Shown: in pieces, positions 52,035 to 61,083 of the stretch
Layout: the number at the start of each line of letters is the position of its first letter
Numbering within the stretch: the stretch's first letter is position 1
Source of the DNA: Burkholderia multivorans ATCC BAA-247
GTDB lineage: Bacteria > Pseudomonadota > Gammaproteobacteria > Burkholderiales > Burkholderiaceae
Direction: 5' to 3'
Length of the DNA: 64,000 bases
Assembly: GCF_000959525.1 (NCBI RefSeq)
Contig: NZ_CP009832.1
Location: forward strand, 1,674,001 to 1,738,000
The notes under the pieces: model-generated
Seen by the model: the letters and a program-made list of their open reading frames with translations, nothing else
What the model was told of the DNA's origin: nothing
The model's database searches: none
Translations under genes and position numbers: made by a program

Positions 52035-52661
52035 ATGGCACTGGGCAACGACGTGCATCTGATTCCGGTGAGGCTCGACGCGCTGCGGCCGACGCAGATG
52101 ACGGTCGGCTATCGCGAAGTGAAAGCGAAGCGCAAGCACTGGAAGACGCTCGGCAAACGCGAGCGCAAAGCCGCGATCGATTCGCACTGGTTTCCGGCGG
52201 TGCTCGGCCCGGGCGGCGCGCACTACATCACCGACCATCATCATCTCGGTCTCGCGCTGATCGAGGAGGGCGAGATGCGCGTGAACGCGATGCTGCTGAA
52301 GGATCTGTCGTGGCTCGACGAGACGATCTTCTGGCGCATGATGGAGCACAACCAGTGGGTGCATCCGTTCGGTGCGGATGGCGCGCGCCGCGACTATTCG
52401 AAGCTGCCGAACGCCCTCACGGGCCTCGAGGACGATCCGTATCGCAGTCTCGCGGGCGAGCTGAGGACGGCCGGCGGCTATGCGAAGGACGCGACGCCGT
52501 TCAGCGAATTCCTGTGGGCCGACTATCTGCGTCAGCACGTGTCGCTCGACCAGATCCGCAAGAATTTTTCGAAGGCGCTCGAGATCGCGCTGCGGCATGC
52601 GCACGATCAGGACGCGCGCTATCTGCCCGGCTGGTCGGGCGTGATCGCCATCAAACCCTGA
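52035..52661 (+). CDS. ParB-like nuclease-family protein (ParBc_2)
   Basis: 208 residues from ATG 52035. The sequence fits the ParBc_2 family: LIPVRLDALRPTQMTVGYRE at the start, KTLGKRERKAAIDSHWFPAV, GPGGAHYITDHHHLGLALIE with a His cluster in the conserved central part, and HAHDQDARYLPGWSGVIAIK at the end. These proteins share the ParB/Srx fold, but their activity is not established. An in-frame TTG at 52005 would add ten residues through the G tract. It overlaps nothing and precedes the SulP gene by 22 bp. Confidence 0.82.
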   Translation: MALGNDVHLIPVRLDALRPTQMTVGYREVKAKRKHWKTLGKRERKAAIDSHWFPAVLGPGGAHYITDHHHLGLALIEEGEMRVNAMLLKDLSWLDETIFWRMMEHNQWVHPFGADGARRDYSKLPNALTGLEDDPYRSLAGELRTAGGYAKDATPFSEFLWADYLRQHVSLDQIRKNFSKALEIALRHAHDQDARYLPGWSGVIAIKP

Positions 52662-52683
52662 GCGGCGCACGCGCCGACCGACC

Positions 52684-54408
52684 ATGACCACTGCGCCGAT
52701 TCGTCCCGACGCCGGCCCGCAGCGCGCCGAGCATTTCGCCACGGCGCAGGCATCGCCGTCGCGCGCGCGCCGCATCGCGCTCGATGCGCTGGCCGGCATA
52801 TCGATCGCCGGCCTGCTGATTCCGGAGGCCGTCGCATACGCGGGACTCGCGAATCTGCCGCCGCAGGCGGGCCTGATCGCGCTGCTGTCGGGGCTCGTCG
52901 TCTATGCGCTCACGGGCAGCAGCCGCTTCGCGATCGTCTCGTCGACATCGTCGTCGGCCGCGGTGCTCGCGGCCACCGTCTTCGCCGAATCGGGCGTCGC
53001 GCCGGCCGCGCAAATCGCGCTGGCCGCCGCACTCGTCGCGATGACGGGCGTGCTATTCATACTCGCCGGCGCCGCGCGGCTCGGCGGTATGTCGGACTTC
53101 GTCGCGCGGCCCGTGCTGCGCGGCTTCACGTTCGGGCTCGCGCTGACGATCGTGCTCAAGCAGTTGCCGAAAATGCTCGCGATTCCGGTGTCGCACAGCG
53201 ATGCGCCGCGCGTCGCGCTCGATCTCGTCGCCGGCGTGCCGCACGCGAACGTTGCAAGCGCCGCGCTCGGCGCGGCCGCGCTTGCGCTGCTGTTCGTGCT
53301 GGGTCGCCGCTCGCGCGTGCCCGCGACGCTCGTCGTGATCGTGTTGTCGATCGTGGCGGGCTATGCAGTCGACTGGCACCGCTACGGGATCGCGGTCGTC
53401 GGCCATATCGATCTGAGCCGCGTGGCATTCGGATTGCCGCATCTCGACCGCAACGCATGGACGCAGACGATCGAACTCGGGTTCGCGCTGATGCTGATCC
53501 TGTATGCGGAATCGTACGGCTCGATCCGTGCCTTCGCGCTGAAGCACGGCGACAGCATTGCGCCGAACCGCGACCTCGTCGCGCTCGGCTGCGCGAATCT
53601 GGTGTCGGGCCTGCTGCACGGCATGCCGGTCGGCGCCGGTTATTCCGCGAGCTCGGCCAACGAGGCGGCCGGCGCGCAGACGCGCTTCGCCGGCCTGTGG
53701 GCGGCCGCCGTCGTCGCGCTGATCGTATGGCTACTGCTGCCGCAGCTCGCGCGCACGCCGGAGCCGGTGCTCGCGGCGATCGTGATCTTCGCGGTCAGCC
53801 ATTCGCTGCATCCGTCCGTGTTTCGGCCGTATTGGGCCTGGCATCGCGACCGGCTCGTCGTGATCGCCGCGCTGCTCGCGGTGCTCGTGCTCGGCGTGCT
53901 GCAGGGGCTGCTCGCCGCGATCGGCGTGAGCCTGCTGCTGACGCTGCGCAAGCTGTCGGAGCCGAACGTCAGCGTGCTGGGCCGGCTGCGCGACAGCCAC
54001 GATTTCGTCGACATCGCGAGTCATGCGGATGCGCGGCCCGTGCCGGGCGTGCTGATCGTGCGGCCGGAAGCGCAGCTGTTCTTCGCGAACGCAGACCGGA
54101 TGCTCAATCGCGTGCGGGCGCTGCTGAAAACGGCGCCGGATGTGCAAACGGTGATGCTGAGCCTCGAGGAAACACCCGACGTCGACGGGACGACGATCGA
54201 GTCGCTGCGCACGTTCGCGGCCGAGTGCGCGGCGCACGGGCTGCGGTTCGTGATCGTGCGGCTGAAGCTGCACGCACTGCACGCGTTGCGCCGCGCGGCC
54301 GACGATACGCTGCGCGACGATGCGTTGTCCGAGTTGAGCGTCGACGAGAGCCTGCAGCTCTGGCAGACGCACGGTACGGACGGTAGGGAGCGCACGGACC
54401 CACGATGA
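52684..54408 (+). CDS. SulP-family anion transporter with STAS domain
   Basis: 574 residues. SLC26/SulP proteins transport sulfate, bicarbonate or dicarboxylates. Seen: IALDALAGISIAGLLIPEAV and YAGLANLPPQAGLIALLSGL (the conserved SulP N-terminal signature), SSTSSSAAVLAATVFAES, ten or more further helices with LPHLDRNAWTQTIELGFALM and GLLHGMPVGAGYSASSANEA, and a C-terminal STAS domain from about residue 445 (VPGVLIVRPEAQLFFANADR, VMLSLEETPDVDGTTIESLR). The substrate is unknown. Ends 24 bp from the convergent kinase gene without a clear terminator. Confidence 0.9.
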   Translation: MTTAPIRPDAGPQRAEHFATAQASPSRARRIALDALAGISIAGLLIPEAVAYAGLANLPPQAGLIALLSGLVVYALTGSSRFAIVSSTSSSAAVLAATVFAESGVAPAAQIALAAALVAMTGVLFILAGAARLGGMSDFVARPVLRGFTFGLALTIVLKQLPKMLAIPVSHSDAPRVALDLVAGVPHANVASAALGAAALALLFVLGRRSRVPATLVVIVLSIVAGYAVDWHRYGIAVVGHIDLSRVAFGLPHLDRNAWTQTIELGFALMLILYAESYGSIRAFALKHGDSIAPNRDLVALGCANLVSGLLHGMPVGAGYSASSANEAAGAQTRFAGLWAAAVVALIVWLLLPQLARTPEPVLAAIVIFAVSHSLHPSVFRPYWAWHRDRLVVIAALLAVLVLGVLQGLLAAIGVSLLLTLRKLSEPNVSVLGRLRDSHDFVDIASHADARPVPGVLIVRPEAQLFFANADRMLNRVRALLKTAPDVQTVMLSLEETPDVDGTTIESLRTFAAECAAHGLRFVIVRLKLHALHALRRAADDTLRDDALSELSVDESLQLWQTHGTDGRERTDPR

Positions 54409-54432
54409 CGCGCGGCGACGCGGCCGCCGCGC

Positions 54433-55392
54433 TCAACCGGACAGCGCTGCGTCGGCTGCCGCGGTCGTATCCGTGTGGGCCGCCGTGCCTACGAGTGCGT
54501 CGACCTCGGCCGCCGTCGGTGCATACGCGCCCGCGTGCGCGCAGACGACCGCCGCGCATGCCGCGGCGTAGCGCAGATGCTCGGCCGCGGTCGCCTCGGG
54601 GCGCGTGAGCTGGCTCGCGAGCCAGCCGCCGATGCTCGCGTCGCCGCAGCCCACCGTATCGGCCACCTGCGTCGCGAACGCCGGCTGGAACAGCACCGTC
54701 TCGCGATGAAAGAGCTGCATGCCCGACGCGCCGCGTGTCACGAGCACCGCGGCATCGGGCGCCCATGCGCGCAGCTGTGCGAGCGCGGCCGTTTCGTCGA
54801 GTTCGGGGAAGAGGCCGTGCAGATCTTCGTCGGACACCTTGATCCAGTCCGCGAGCGCGGCCAGCCGGCGCAGCGTGTCGCGATACGCGGGCGCGGCCAT
54901 CGGCGCGCGATAGTTCGGGTCGAACGAGATGCGCTTGCCGGCCGCGCGAGCGGCCTGCACGACCTCGAGCAGACGCGACGCGAGCGGTTCGCGCACGACG
55001 CCGAGCGAGCCGACGTGCACGATCTGAGCGGCATCGAGCGCGCCGGCCGGCAGGTCGGCCGGATCGAACGCGAGATCGGCGCTGTTCTCGCCGATGAAGA
55101 AATAGTCCGGCGGCTGCTTGGATACGACCATCGCGAGCAGCGGCGCGCGATCGACCTGCCTGATGAAGCGCAGATCGAGGCCCGCTTCGGCGCTCTTGCG
55201 CATCAGCTCGTCGCCGAACAGGTCGCGGCTGACCGTGCCGGCAAAGGCGGTCGGCACGCCGAGCCGCGCGCCCACGCGCGCGACGTTCCAGCACGAACCG
55301 CCGGCCACGCTGTGCCAGCGGTGCGCATCGTCGCGGATGAAATCGGTCAGCGCTTCGCCGAATACGATCAGGCGGGGAAACGTCGTCGTCAT
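54433..55392 (-). CDS. PfkB-family sugar kinase (fructokinase-like)
   Basis: 319 residues from ATG 55392 (AAGG upstream; a longer in-frame start has an Arg-rich leader and is rejected). Phosphorylates a sugar with ATP. Seen: PRLIVFGEALTDFIRDD, GGSCWNVARVGARLGVPTAF (PfkB signature 1), FDPNYRAPMA, and the active-site motif DTVGCGDASIGGWLASQ, where Asp is the base; the usual GAGD is GCGD. Last gene of the sugar operon. Fructose is the best guess because of the FrcABC-like neighbours, but ribose or related sugars are possible. Confidence 0.88.
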   Translation of the reverse strand: MTTTFPRLIVFGEALTDFIRDDAHRWHSVAGGSCWNVARVGARLGVPTAFAGTVSRDLFGDELMRKSAEAGLDLRFIRQVDRAPLLAMVVSKQPPDYFFIGENSADLAFDPADLPAGALDAAQIVHVGSLGVVREPLASRLLEVVQAARAAGKRISFDPNYRAPMAAPAYRDTLRRLAALADWIKVSDEDLHGLFPELDETAALAQLRAWAPDAAVLVTRGASGMQLFHRETVLFQPAFATQVADTVGCGDASIGGWLASQLTRPEATAAEHLRYAAACAAVVCAHAGAYAPTAAEVDALVGTAAHTDTTAAADAALSG

Positions 55393-55519
55393 GTCGGAAC
55401 CTTGTGTGCTGCGGCACCGGGCCGTGCGGTGCCGCGGAGAAAACGAACGGGTGGCGCGCACCGACGATGCAAGGCGGCGTCGCGCGTGCATCGTCGGCGC
55501 GGCGCGCGGAGCAGGGCGC

Positions 55520-56464
55520 TCAGCGCGGCGTGCTCCAGCCCTTGTAGCTCTTCACGTTGTCGCGCGTGACGAGCGTCGGCTCGATCAGGATCATCGGATT
55601 CGCCGGCTTCTGGCCGTTCATGATCCCGTAGCCGACGTTGACGGCCTGCTGCGCCATTGCCCACGGATCCTGGCTCGCGGACGCCTGCACGAGCGTGTTC
55701 GACTTCAGCGCGACCTCGATGTCGGGCGCGCCGTCGACCGACGTGATCACGATCCCCGAACGATTCAGCTGCTTCGCGGCGAGATCGCTGCCGATCGCCT
55801 GCGGATCGTTGATCGTGAACACCGCGTCGAGTTTGGGAAAGCGCGTCAAGTAACCTTGCATCGCGTTCATTCCGCCCTCGCGCGAGCCTTTGCCGTCCTG
55901 GTCGCTCGACAGCAGCTTGATACCGGGGCTCTTCGCGAGCACGGTCTTGCAGCCGTTCACGCGATCGATCACGGCCGACACCTGCGGGCCGTTCTCGATG
56001 ATCACGTTGCCCTTGCCGTTGAGCTTCTTCGCGATGTAGTCGCACGCGAGTTCGCCTGCCTTCACGTTGTTCGTCTGCACGGTCGCGTTCGCGCCGGCCG
56101 CGGCGACGTCGACCGCGACGACCGTGATGCCGGCCGCCTGCGCCTTCTTGACCGCCGGCTCGATCGCCTTCGGATCGGTCGCGTTCAGCAGGATCATGTC
56201 GACGTGCGCGGAGATGAAGTTGTCGATCTGCGTGAACTGCTTGTTCAGGTCGTAGTCCGCCGAAACAGCGGTGACCTTCGCGTTCGGATTGATCTGTTTC
56301 GCGCGCGCTTCGGCGCTCTTCACGATCGTGACGAAATACGGGTTGCCGAGCGAGCCGACCGTGACGCCGATCAGCTTCAGCGGCTTGTCGGCCGCATGCG
56401 CGGCCGATGCGCCGAAGGCGAACGCGCACGCGAGGGCGGTCAGGGCGGCTTTGTGCTTGAACAT
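55520..56464 (-). CDS. Sugar ABC transporter periplasmic binding protein
   Basis: 314 residues. Signal peptide MFKHKAALTALACAFAFGAS (cut after AHA), then a type-I periplasmic binding fold of the RbsB/FrcB group: KLIGVTVGSLGNPYFVTIVK, DNFISAHVDMILLNATDPKA, AAGITVVAVDVAAAGANATV, LSRNDPQAIGSDLAAK-like segment (FTINDPQAIGSDLAAKQLN). Delivers a pentose or ketohexose to the permease. Lies 84 bp downstream of the permease gene and 127 bp upstream of the kinase. Confidence 0.93.
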   Translation of the reverse strand: MFKHKAALTALACAFAFGASAAHAADKPLKLIGVTVGSLGNPYFVTIVKSAEARAKQINPNAKVTAVSADYDLNKQFTQIDNFISAHVDMILLNATDPKAIEPAVKKAQAAGITVVAVDVAAAGANATVQTNNVKAGELACDYIAKKLNGKGNVIIENGPQVSAVIDRVNGCKTVLAKSPGIKLLSSDQDGKGSREGGMNAMQGYLTRFPKLDAVFTINDPQAIGSDLAAKQLNRSGIVITSVDGAPDIEVALKSNTLVQASASQDPWAMAQQAVNVGYGIMNGQKPANPMILIEPTLVTRDNVKSYKGWSTPR

Positions 56465-56548
56465 GTCGTTGTGTCTCCGTGAGGTCTGTTGGCGAATGCG
56501 CGCAGGTTGACCTGCCTGCGGGCGCAGAGGAAAGCGGCGAGCCGCGCG

Positions 56549-57586
56549 TCAGGTGCGCGCCGAGTCGCGCTGGCGATAGCGATCGAGTGCGACCGCACCG
56601 ATGATCACGAGGCCCTTGATGATGTACTGCCAGATGTCGGACACGCCGAGCAGCACGAGCCCGTTGGTCAGCACCGCGATGATCAGCGCGCCGATCAGCG
56701 TGCCGACGATCGAGCCGACGCCGCCGACGAAGCTCGTGCCGCCGAGGATCACCGCGGCGATGGCGTCGAGTTCGTACGACTGGCCGAGCTGCAGCCCGTT
56801 GGCCGCATAGAGCCGCGCCGCGGACATCACCGCACCGAGCCCGGCGAGCAGGCCGGAGGCCGCATAGACGAACAGCTGGATCGCGCGCACGTTGATGCCC
56901 GACAGCCGAGCGGCTTCCGGATTGCCGCCGACCGAATAGATGCGCATGCCGAGCACCGTGCGGCGCAGGATGAACCACGAGATTGCGATCACCGCGCAAG
57001 CGATCACGACGAGCCACGGCACGCCGAAGATCGTGCCGTTGCCGATGAACGCGAACGGCAGCTGCGGATTGAATACCGTCGTGTCGTTGCCGAGCAGTCG
57101 CGCGACGCCGCGCACGGCCGTCATCGCTCCGAGCGTCACGATGAACGGCGGCAGGCGCAGCAGCGAGATCAGGCCGCCGTTGATCGCGCCGAACACGAGG
57201 CCGACCACGAGCGCGGCGGGAACGCCGAGCCAGCCCCAGCCCGGAATCGTCGACGCGAGCAGCGACGCGACGGCCGCCGCGGCGAGCACGGAGCCCACCG
57301 ACAGGTCGATGCCGCCCGTCAGGATCACGAACGTCATCCCGGCCGCGAGCACGATGTTGATCGAGGCCTGCTGCGTGACGATCGACAGGTTCTGCAGCGT
57401 GAAGAAGCCGTCGGTCAGAAAACCGAAGCCGATGCAGAGGACCAGAAGGACCGGCAGCATGCCGGCGGTGCGCATCAGCGACTGCATGCGCGCGCGATGA
57501 TCGGCGACGCGCGCCTGCGGCGCACGATCGGCCGCCGGATGGGCGGTGGCGGAAGCGAGGTTCCGCTGCTTGGTCGGATTGATCAT
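56549..57586 (-). CDS. Sugar ABC transporter permease (RbsC/FrcC type)
   Basis: 345 residues, about ten membrane helices. ATG 57586 gives MINPTKQRNLASA; the start is confirmed by the AGG ten bases before it. Seen: VTQQASINIVLAAGMTFVIL and TGGIDLSVGSVLAAAAVASL (the branched/ribose permease signature), LPPFIVTLGAMTAVRGVARL, YSVGGNPEAARLSGINVRAI (EAA-like loop), and VLGGTSFVGGVGSIVGTLIG-like C-terminal segment. Typical length. Confidence 0.93.
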   Translation of the reverse strand: MINPTKQRNLASATAHPAADRAPQARVADHRARMQSLMRTAGMLPVLLVLCIGFGFLTDGFFTLQNLSIVTQQASINIVLAAGMTFVILTGGIDLSVGSVLAAAAVASLLASTIPGWGWLGVPAALVVGLVFGAINGGLISLLRLPPFIVTLGAMTAVRGVARLLGNDTTVFNPQLPFAFIGNGTIFGVPWLVVIACAVIAISWFILRRTVLGMRIYSVGGNPEAARLSGINVRAIQLFVYAASGLLAGLGAVMSAARLYAANGLQLGQSYELDAIAAVILGGTSFVGGVGSIVGTLIGALIIAVLTNGLVLLGVSDIWQYIIKGLVIIGAVALDRYRQRDSART

Positions 57587-57627
57587 TTCGGTAACCTGAA
57601 TGTAAGAATGAAATGAAGTGGCCGGGG

Positions 57628-59181
57628 TCAGTGCGCGTCCGCGAGTTCGGCCTGCGAGCCGGTCGCGAGCGCGATGATCGCTTCCTGCGTGATCGGCGTG
57701 CCCGTATAGCCGCCGAGCTCGCCCGCGATTTCGCCTTCGCGCATCACGAGCACGCGATCGGCGACGCCGATGATTTCGGGCAGCTCGCTCGAGATCACGA
57801 TCACGCCGACGCCGGCACGCGCCAGCTCGTTGATGATCCGGTAGATCTCCGACTTGGCGCCGATGTCGACGCCGCGCGTCGGCTCGTCGAGGATCAGCAC
57901 GCGCGGCTTCGTTTCGAGCAGGCGCGACAGCAGCACCTTCTGCTGGTTGCCGCCCGACAGCGCGCCGACGTTCACGTTCGCGTGCGGCACGCGGATCGAC
58001 AGCGACGCGATCGCGTCGCGCGCACGTTCGGCGCCGCGTGCGAGGTCGAGTGCGCCGAGCCGTGCATCGCGGCTGCACACCGAGATGTTGATGTTGTCGC
58101 GCACGCTCATGTCGAGAAAGAGGCCCTGGCGCTTGCGATCCTCGGTCAGGTAGACGAGGCCCGCGTCGATCGCATCGCGCGGCGAGTGCGCGCCGAACGT
58201 GCGGTCGCCGAGCTTCACGTCGCCGCGCGTGCGCGGCTCCGCGCCGAAGATCAGGCGCGCGAGTTCGGTACGGCCCGCGCCGACGAGGCCCGCGATGCCG
58301 AGCACCTCGCCCGCATGCAGATCGAAGCTGCAGCCGCGCACGCGACCGCCGTCCGACACGTCGCGGACCGACAGCAGCAGATGGCCGGGATCGTACGGCG
58401 CGTGCTCCTTCTTGTAGAAGCCCGAGATGTCGCGGCCGACCATCATCGCGACGAGGCGCTCGGCCGACAACTCATCGCGTTCGAGCGTGCCGACGTACGT
58501 GCCGTCGCGCAGCACCGACACGCGGTCGGACAGTTCGTAGATTTCCGCCATCCGATGGCTGATGTAGATGATCGCGAGGCCTTCTTCGCGCAGCTGCCGG
58601 ATCAGGCGGAACAGATGCTCGGTTTCGCGCGACGACAGCGGCGTGGTCGGCTCGTCCATCACGAGAATGCGTGCGCGCGTGTGCACGGCGCGTGCGATCT
58701 CGACGAGCTGCTGCTCGGCGATCGACAGCGTGCCGACGAGCGTGTCCGGGCCGAACGATGCGCCGAGACGCAACAGCACGTCGCGACAGCCGCGCGCCAT
58801 CGCCGCGCGGTCGATCGTGCCCCAGCGCCGGTTGCCGTGCCGCAGTTCGCGGCCGACGTAGATGTTTTCGGCGACCGTCAGGTTCGGCGCGAGGCACAGC
58901 TCCTGGTAGATCACCGCGACGCCCGCATCGCGCGCGGCGAGCGGCCCGTCGATCTCGATGCGCCGACCGTCGATGAGGATTTCGCCGCCGGCGTCGGCGC
59001 GGTATGCGCCGGACAGGATTTTCATCAGCGTCGACTTGCCCGCACCGTTCTCGCCCATCAGCGAATGGATTTCGCCCGGATAGACGGTGAGGCTGACGTT
59101 GTCGAGCGCGCGCACGGCCGGGAACGTCTTGCTGATCCGGCGCATTTCGAGCAGCGGCCGGGGCGACTCAGATCGCGACAT
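57628..59181 (-). CDS. Sugar ABC transporter ATP-binding protein, two NBDs
   Basis: 517 residues. RbsA/FrcA-type ATPase with two nucleotide-binding domains in one chain. First [23 protein letters not shown] (Walker A), [15 protein letters not shown] (signature), [12 protein letters not shown] (Walker B). Second [22 protein letters not shown] (degenerate Walker A with Arg for Lys, normal in this family), [15 protein letters not shown] and [14 protein letters not shown]. Its 5' end overlaps the ROK regulator gene by 14 bp, implying coupling. Confidence 0.94.
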   Translation of the reverse strand: MSRSESPRPLLEMRRISKTFPAVRALDNVSLTVYPGEIHSLMGENGAGKSTLMKILSGAYRADAGGEILIDGRRIEIDGPLAARDAGVAVIYQELCLAPNLTVAENIYVGRELRHGNRRWGTIDRAAMARGCRDVLLRLGASFGPDTLVGTLSIAEQQLVEIARAVHTRARILVMDEPTTPLSSRETEHLFRLIRQLREEGLAIIYISHRMAEIYELSDRVSVLRDGTYVGTLERDELSAERLVAMMVGRDISGFYKKEHAPYDPGHLLLSVRDVSDGGRVRGCSFDLHAGEVLGIAGLVGAGRTELARLIFGAEPRTRGDVKLGDRTFGAHSPRDAIDAGLVYLTEDRKRQGLFLDMSVRDNINISVCSRDARLGALDLARGAERARDAIASLSIRVPHANVNVGALSGGNQQKVLLSRLLETKPRVLILDEPTRGVDIGAKSEIYRIINELARAGVGVIVISSELPEIIGVADRVLVMREGEIAGELGGYTGTPITQEAIIALATGSQAELADAH

Positions 59182-60418
59182 GGTTGACCTCCTGCGATTC
59201 CGTGCGGGCGCCTTTCAGGATGCCGGCCCGCGGGGAGAAGTTGAAGTACATCGGCAGCGTCGCGGCGCCGATCGCGCCGGCGTCCGCGCCGAACGTGCCG
59301 CGCACGAGCGTCGGCGTGCCGCGCGCTTCGGGCGCGGTCGCGACGAGCGCCGCGCGCAGCCGCGTCGTCAGCGCATCGAGCAGGCCGGCGTCGGTATCGG
59401 CGTCGAGCACGACGACCGGCGCATCGACAACGCAGAGCACCGCGCGCAACGCCGGTGCGAGCGCATCGACGCAGTCGTCGATCCATTCGGCGACGGCGGG
59501 CAGCCCGCGCGCGATGCACGCTTCGAGATCGGCGCGGTTGTCGACGCGTTCGCCGTGATGGCGCAGGTGACGCACGAGTGCATGCAGCGACGCACGCGCG
59601 AGCAGGATGTCCCACGGGCCGCGCGGCGGCGGCGCGGACGCGAGCCGGCTCGGCGGCACCGGGATGACCGCGATGTCGCCCGCATTGCCCGTCACGCCGC
59701 GCAGACAGTCGCCGTCGATCGCGATGCCGCCGCCGATCGCGGGGCCGATGAACAGATAGACGAAATCGTCGCACTGGCGGCCGTAGCCGTAGAACAGCTC
59801 GGCGATTGCGGCCGCGTTGCCGTCGTTTTCGCCGAACACGGGCAGCGACGACATGCGCCCGAGGTCGCTCGCGAAATCGACGTCTTCCCAGGCGCGGAAC
59901 GTATCGGGCGCGAGGCCGAGTTCGCGCATCCAGGCGCCGAGGTTGTACGGCTGCGCGACGCCGATGCCGGCGAGCCGCGTACGTTCGTGATCGGGGAGCA
60001 GCGCCTGCATCGCCGCGATGTCGTGACGGACGATCTCGAGCACGTCGGCGGGCGGCGGCAGCAGCATGTCGTGCGAGCGGCGGCCGAGCACGTCGCCGGT
60101 GAAATTGACGAGCGCGGTTTCGATCCGCATGCGGTCGAGATGGACGCCGATGCCGAACGCGCCGCGCGGATCGAGACGGATCAGCGACGCCGGCTGCCCG
60201 CGTTGACCTTCGGTGCGGCGGCCCGCGAACTCGATCAGCTTGGCGTCCGCGAGCGACGCGATGATGCTGCCGACCGCCGTGCCCGTCATGTTTGCGAGGC
60301 GGGCGAGGTCGGCCTTCGACGCGCTGCCGGCGCGGCGCAGCGTTTTCAGCAGCAGGCGCTCGTTGTAACGGCGCACGTTGGCCGAATTGCTGCCTTGGCC
60401 GATGTGCGGACTTCTCAT
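59168..60418 (-). CDS. ROK-family transcriptional regulator of the sugar operon
   Basis: 416 residues from ATG 60418 with GGAAGGAGA right before it (an ATG 15 bp upstream is weaker). N-terminal winged helix ([40 protein letters not shown]), then a ROK sugar-kinase-like domain ([57 protein letters not shown]). The zinc motif CxCGxxGC of active ROK kinases is not seen, and [11 protein letters not shown] replaces the G-x-x-G-H motif, so it is a sensor rather than an enzyme. First gene of the operon; a palindrome 36 bp upstream is the likely operator. Confidence 0.9.
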   Translation of the reverse strand: MRSPHIGQGSNSANVRRYNERLLLKTLRRAGSASKADLARLANMTGTAVGSIIASLADAKLIEFAGRRTEGQRGQPASLIRLDPRGAFGIGVHLDRMRIETALVNFTGDVLGRRSHDMLLPPPADVLEIVRHDIAAMQALLPDHERTRLAGIGVAQPYNLGAWMRELGLAPDTFRAWEDVDFASDLGRMSSLPVFGENDGNAAAIAELFYGYGRQCDDFVYLFIGPAIGGGIAIDGDCLRGVTGNAGDIAVIPVPPSRLASAPPPRGPWDILLARASLHALVRHLRHHGERVDNRADLEACIARGLPAVAEWIDDCVDALAPALRAVLCVVDAPVVVLDADTDAGLLDALTTRLRAALVATAPEARGTPTLVRGTFGADAGAIGAATLPMYFNFSPRAGILKGARTESQEVNHVAI

Positions 60419-60454
60419 GGCGTCTCCTTCCATGTTTCGCCGCTGCGGGGCGAA

Positions 60455-60481
60455 TTAAATAAATCACGTTGATTTATTTAA
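60455..60481. promoter_or_regulatory. 27-bp operator of the ROK regulator
   Basis: TTAAATAAATCA (60455-60466) and TGATTTATTTAA (60470-60481) are perfect 12-bp arms around CGT. The AT-rich palindrome, in high-GC surroundings and 36 bp before the ROK start, resembles Mlc/NagC-type ROK sites in composition and position. Confidence 0.75.
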
Positions 60482-60627
60482 GCGCGAGCGAGCGCGTGTG
60501 TCAGCCTAGGGAAATCCCGGTTGCTGGGAGGGAGGCGGGAGGTCGGGCAGTGTTTTGGGCGTTTAAGGCCGTTGTCCGGAAGAGGGGACGCATCGCATCT
60601 CTTGTCGCTTTCTGCGCCGCAAATGAA

Positions 60628-60654
60628 AAAAGGCCGGCATAAAGCCGACCTTTT
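60628..60654 (-). terminator. Final terminator of the tRNA-Leu 1 array
   Basis: Stem AAAAGG..CCTTTT with GCCGGC/GTCGGC-type inner pairs on the minus strand, followed by U-rich sequence. Same hairpin family as the spacers of the array, and the last one before the ROK region. The rest of 60482-60627 holds no feature I can support. Confidence 0.6.
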
Positions 60655-60664
60655 CGAAAACAGA

Positions 60665-60772
60665 TGGTGCCCAGGAGAGAGCTCGGTCACACGAGCGCGA
60701 CCCCGGCTGCGCTTGCGAGCCGCAGCCTTTCGAGTCCTCGCGCAAAGCGCGCAGGCACTTTGCTTCCTTGGC
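60665..60772 (-). ncRNA. tRNA-like RNA, unit C (distal, degenerate)
   Basis: 108 nt, same plan as units A and B. The acceptor stem has one mismatch (GCCAAGG 5' strand), the long stem has one mismatch and one G.U pair, and the interior hairpin 2 keeps seven pairs. In hairpin 1 a change in one arm gives a U.G pair on the minus-strand RNA, i.e. pairing is kept on that strand only. Ends in ACCA. Confidence 0.55.
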
Positions 60773-60780
60773 TCAAAATG

Positions 60781-60809
60781 AAAAAGGCCGGCATGAAGCC
60801 GACCTTTTT
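60781..60809 (-). terminator. Spacer hairpin 1 of the array
   Basis: AAAAAGG/CCTTTTT stem with inner GTCGGC/GCCGGC pairing that includes a G.U pair on the minus strand but a C-A mismatch on the plus strand. Partial terminator or processing site between tRNA-like units. Confidence 0.55.
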
Positions 60810-60817
60810 AATACAGA

Positions 60818-60924
60818 TGGTGCCCAGGAGAGGACTCGGTCACGCAAGCGCGACCCCGGCTGCGCTTGCAAGCGCAGCCTTTCGAGTCCTCACGCAAAGC
60901 GCGCAGGCGCTTTGCTTCCTGGGC
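60818..60924 (-). ncRNA. tRNA-like RNA, unit B
   Basis: 107 nt. On the minus strand it begins GCCCAGGA (pairs with TCCTGGGC before the 3' ACCA), then hairpin GCAAAGCGC/GCGCTTTGC, the stem GAGGACTCG/CGAGTCCTC enclosing the hairpins GGCTGCGCTT/AAGCGCAGCC and GGTCGCGC/GCGTGACC. Identical in plan to unit A. The last 21 nt equal the 3' end of tRNA-Leu(CAG). Confidence 0.65.
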
Positions 60925-60932
60925 TGAAAATG

Positions 60933-60961
60933 AAAAAGGCCGGCATGAAGCCGACCTTTTT
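60933..60961 (-). terminator. Spacer hairpin 2 of the array
   Basis: Same AAAAAGG/CCTTTTT hairpin as at 60781, with a G.U pair on the minus strand only. Lies between unit A and unit B. Confidence 0.55.
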
Positions 60962-60968
60962 AAAACAG

Positions 60969-61075
60969 TGGTGCCCAGGAGAGGACTCGGTCACGCAAGC
61001 GCGACCCCGGCTGCGCTTGCAAGCGCAGCCTTTCGAGTCCTCACGCAAAGCGCGCAGGCGCTTTGCTTCCTGGGC
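60969..61075 (-). ncRNA. tRNA-like RNA, unit A (nearest to tRNA-Leu)
   Basis: 107 nt on the minus strand, downstream of tRNA-Leu. Nucleotides 1-8 (GCCCAGGA) pair with 96-103 (TCCTGGGC); 10-18/23-31 form a nine-pair hairpin with a CUGC loop; 34-42/87-95 form a nine-pair stem; 46-55/58-67 a ten-pair hairpin; 70-77/80-87 an imperfect hairpin. 104-107 are ACCA. Only the acceptor 5' strand (7 nt) and the last 21 nt come from tRNA-Leu; D-arm, anticodon arm and T-loop are absent. Function unknown. Confidence 0.7.
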
Positions 61076-61083
61076 TGAAAATG

